A stretch of DNA of 64,000 nt, from contig NZ_PHUL01000001.1 in assembly GCF_002813425.1 (NCBI RefSeq), positions 124,001-188,000 of the forward strand. The letters are read 5' to 3'. The notes under the pieces were generated by a model. That model saw nothing but the letters and a program-made list of their open reading frames with translations. It was not told the origin of the DNA and made no database searches. This DNA comes from Cellulophaga sp. RHA19. Lineage in GTDB: Bacteria > Bacteroidota > Bacteroidia > Flavobacteriales > Flavobacteriaceae. The translations under genes were made by a program, and so were the position numbers. Positions 62,938-64,000 of the stretch are shown here, one piece after another. Numbering within the stretch: the first letter of the stretch is position 1; every line of letters begins with the position of its first letter.

Positions 62938-63049
62938 TTTATGTGTATTAAGTATAAAGTAGCAAGTACAAAGACTTTGTTACTCTTACTTTTTATATTT
63001 TAAACTTCTTTTTTAACTTATATACTTTAGACTAAGTACGCTGTACTTT

Positions 63050-64000
63050 TTAAAAGTATCCTTGTTGTTTTCTTTTTTCCATAGCAGCCTCGGAGCGCTT
63101 GTCATCTATACGTGCACCACGTTCAGATATTTTAGAATCTCTAATTTCTTCTACTACTTTATCTATAGAATCTGCTTTAGATAAAACTGCTGCCGTACAA
63201 GACATATCACCAACGGTTCTAAATCTTACCCAACGTTCCTCTACTACCTCATCTTCAGCTCTAAAAACAACATCATCTTCTGCAGACCAGATTAAACCAT
63301 CTCTTAAAAAGATGTTTCTTTTGTGTGCAAAATAAATAGATGGAATTTCAATTTGTTCTTTTTGAATATAGCTCCACACATCTAACTCTGTCCAGTTACT
63401 AATAGGAAAAACACGTACATTTTGTCCTATTTCTATAGTACCGTTTAACATATCAAACAATTCTGGTCTCTGGTTCTTTTCATCCCATTGTCCAAAATCA
63501 TCACGAACAGAAAAAATACGTTCTTTTGCTCTGGCTTTTTCCTCATCTCTACGAGCACCACCAATACAAGCATCAAACTTAAATTCTTCAATAGCATCTA
63601 AAAGCGTGGTTGTTTGCAACATATTTCTACTTGCATACTTACCTGTTTCTTCTACTACTTTTCCTTGATCTATAGAATCTTGTACATTTCTAACAATAAG
63701 CTCTACGCCTAATTCCTTAGCCAATTTATCTCTAAATTCTATAGTCTCTGGGAAGTTGTGTCCTGTATCTATATGCATTAATGGAAAAGGAATTTTTGCT
63801 GGCCAAAATGCTTTTTGCGCCAAACGTACAAGTGTAATACTGTCTTTTCCTCCAGAAAATAACAAAACTGGCTTTTCAAACTGAGCTACTACTTCTCTAA
63901 AAATGTATATAGCTTCGTTTTCTAAAGCATTACCTAACCCTTGTAATGAAGTGCTAGTTGTTGTTTGTGATTTTATATCGTTTATCAATGTTTCCAAAAT
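63050..64000 (-). CDS. cysD: sulfate adenylyltransferase subunit 2, possibly cut by the window edge
   Basis: CysD is the catalytic PP-loop subunit of ATP sulfurylase. The PP-loop FSGGKDSITL lies about 50 residues in, PFPLMHIDTGHNFPET about 75, ARRDEEKARAKER about 150 and the C-terminal SERGARIDDKRSEAAMEKRKQQGYF segment is typical (I split it here into SERGARIDDKR and EAAMEKRKQQGYF). The only in-frame start codon inside the window is a TTG at 63997 and the frame is open to the edge, so the true start may lie beyond 64000; homologues usually begin 12-15 residues before ENEAIYI, against at least 28 here. Confidence 0.93.
   Translation of the reverse strand: MLETLINDIKSQTTTSTSLQGLGNALENEAIYIFREVVAQFEKPVLLFSGGKDSITLVRLAQKAFWPAKIPFPLMHIDTGHNFPETIEFRDKLAKELGVELIVRNVQDSIDQGKVVEETGKYASRNMLQTTTLLDAIEEFKFDACIGGARRDEEKARAKERIFSVRDDFGQWDEKNQRPELFDMLNGTIEIGQNVRVFPISNWTELDVWSYIQKEQIEIPSIYFAHKRNIFLRDGLIWSAEDDVVFRAEDEVVEERWVRFRTVGDMSCTAAVLSKADSIDKVVEEIRDSKISERGARIDDKRSEAAMEKRKQQGYF

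Noticed and set aside
62938..63049. Short imperfect repeats (AAGTATAAAGT, AAGTACAAAG) and palindrome AGTACAGCGTACT between cysN and cysD
   Set aside because: They are brief and AT-rich, with no fixed spacing or link to a promoter; not strong enough to call a regulatory site.
1..64000. CRISPR arrays, insertion sequences, prophage or secondary-metabolite clusters
   Set aside because: No regular repeat-spacer pattern, transposase, integrase, phage structural gene or biosynthetic megasynthase is seen on either strand.

Overview
The window is a gene-dense, AT-rich stretch of chromosome from a bacterium of the phylum Bacteroidota, most likely family Flavobacteriaceae. Four things point there. Three gliding-motility genes are present (gldA, gldB, gldC). 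Several -7 promoter boxes have the Bacteroidota form TAnnTTTG. FtsZ carries the very long acidic C-terminal linker usual in this group. A SusC-like TonB receptor lies next to a SCDDDD-type lipoprotein. I see no insertion sequence, prophage, CRISPR array or rRNA; the window looks like core genome with a few accessory inserts.

Layout. 1-148: a 25-bp inverted repeat and a tRNA-Arg(TCG). 167-16164 (minus): yqeY, then a complete division and cell-wall (dcw) cluster transcribed mraZ-rsmH-ftsL-ftsI-murE-mraY-murD-ftsW-murG-murC-ftsQ-ftsA-ftsZ. It is tightly overlapped, ends in a clear terminator and is preceded by a TAnnTTTG promoter with a three-repeat MraZ-type operator. 16404-21675: an alpha/beta hydrolase, engB and a probable metal-uptake locus (small Cys/His protein, TonB receptor, acidic lipoprotein). 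21751-28010: gldC-gldB, nadE, an atypical LuxR-type response regulator, a metallo-beta-lactamase-fold protein and dnaG. 28219-33284: a four-helix membrane protein, an ECF sigma / anti-sigma / outer-membrane protein operon, a polyprenyl synthetase and a LipL32-like exported protein. 33348-42763 (minus): rsgA, dtd, two DUF3857/transglutaminase proteins, a MazG-like hydrolase, aroA, queA and rlmN.

43381-47531 (minus) is a phenylalanine/tyrosine operon: prephenate dehydratase, aminotransferase, prephenate dehydrogenase and a fused DAHP synthase/chorismate mutase. A previously unannotated 23-codon leader peptide rich in Phe, Tyr and Trp codons precedes a Rho-independent terminator with an alternative pairing partner, which is a textbook ribosome-mediated attenuator. 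47783-51670 holds gldA, a serine hydrolase, a DUF2807 lipoprotein and a PagL-like outer-membrane protein. 51733-56816 (minus) is a methionine operon under a SAM-I riboswitch: split metH (metH1, metH2) and metF, with two copies of a degenerate intergenic repeat. 56943-64000 (minus) is the assimilatory sulfate pathway: cysD, cysN, sulfite reductase, the two siroheme enzymes and a ferredoxin-NADP reductase.

The least expected signals are: the aromatic attenuator; a CCCTG-N4-CAGGG palindrome placed at exactly the same distance from similar -7 boxes in front of two unlinked genes (the four-helix membrane protein and the LipL32 homologue); a primase whose four zinc ligands are all replaced; a response regulator with Glu at the phospho-acceptor position; and a catalytically degenerate transglutaminase next to an intact one. 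All calls rest on reading the sequence and on recalled family motifs; no database search was run.
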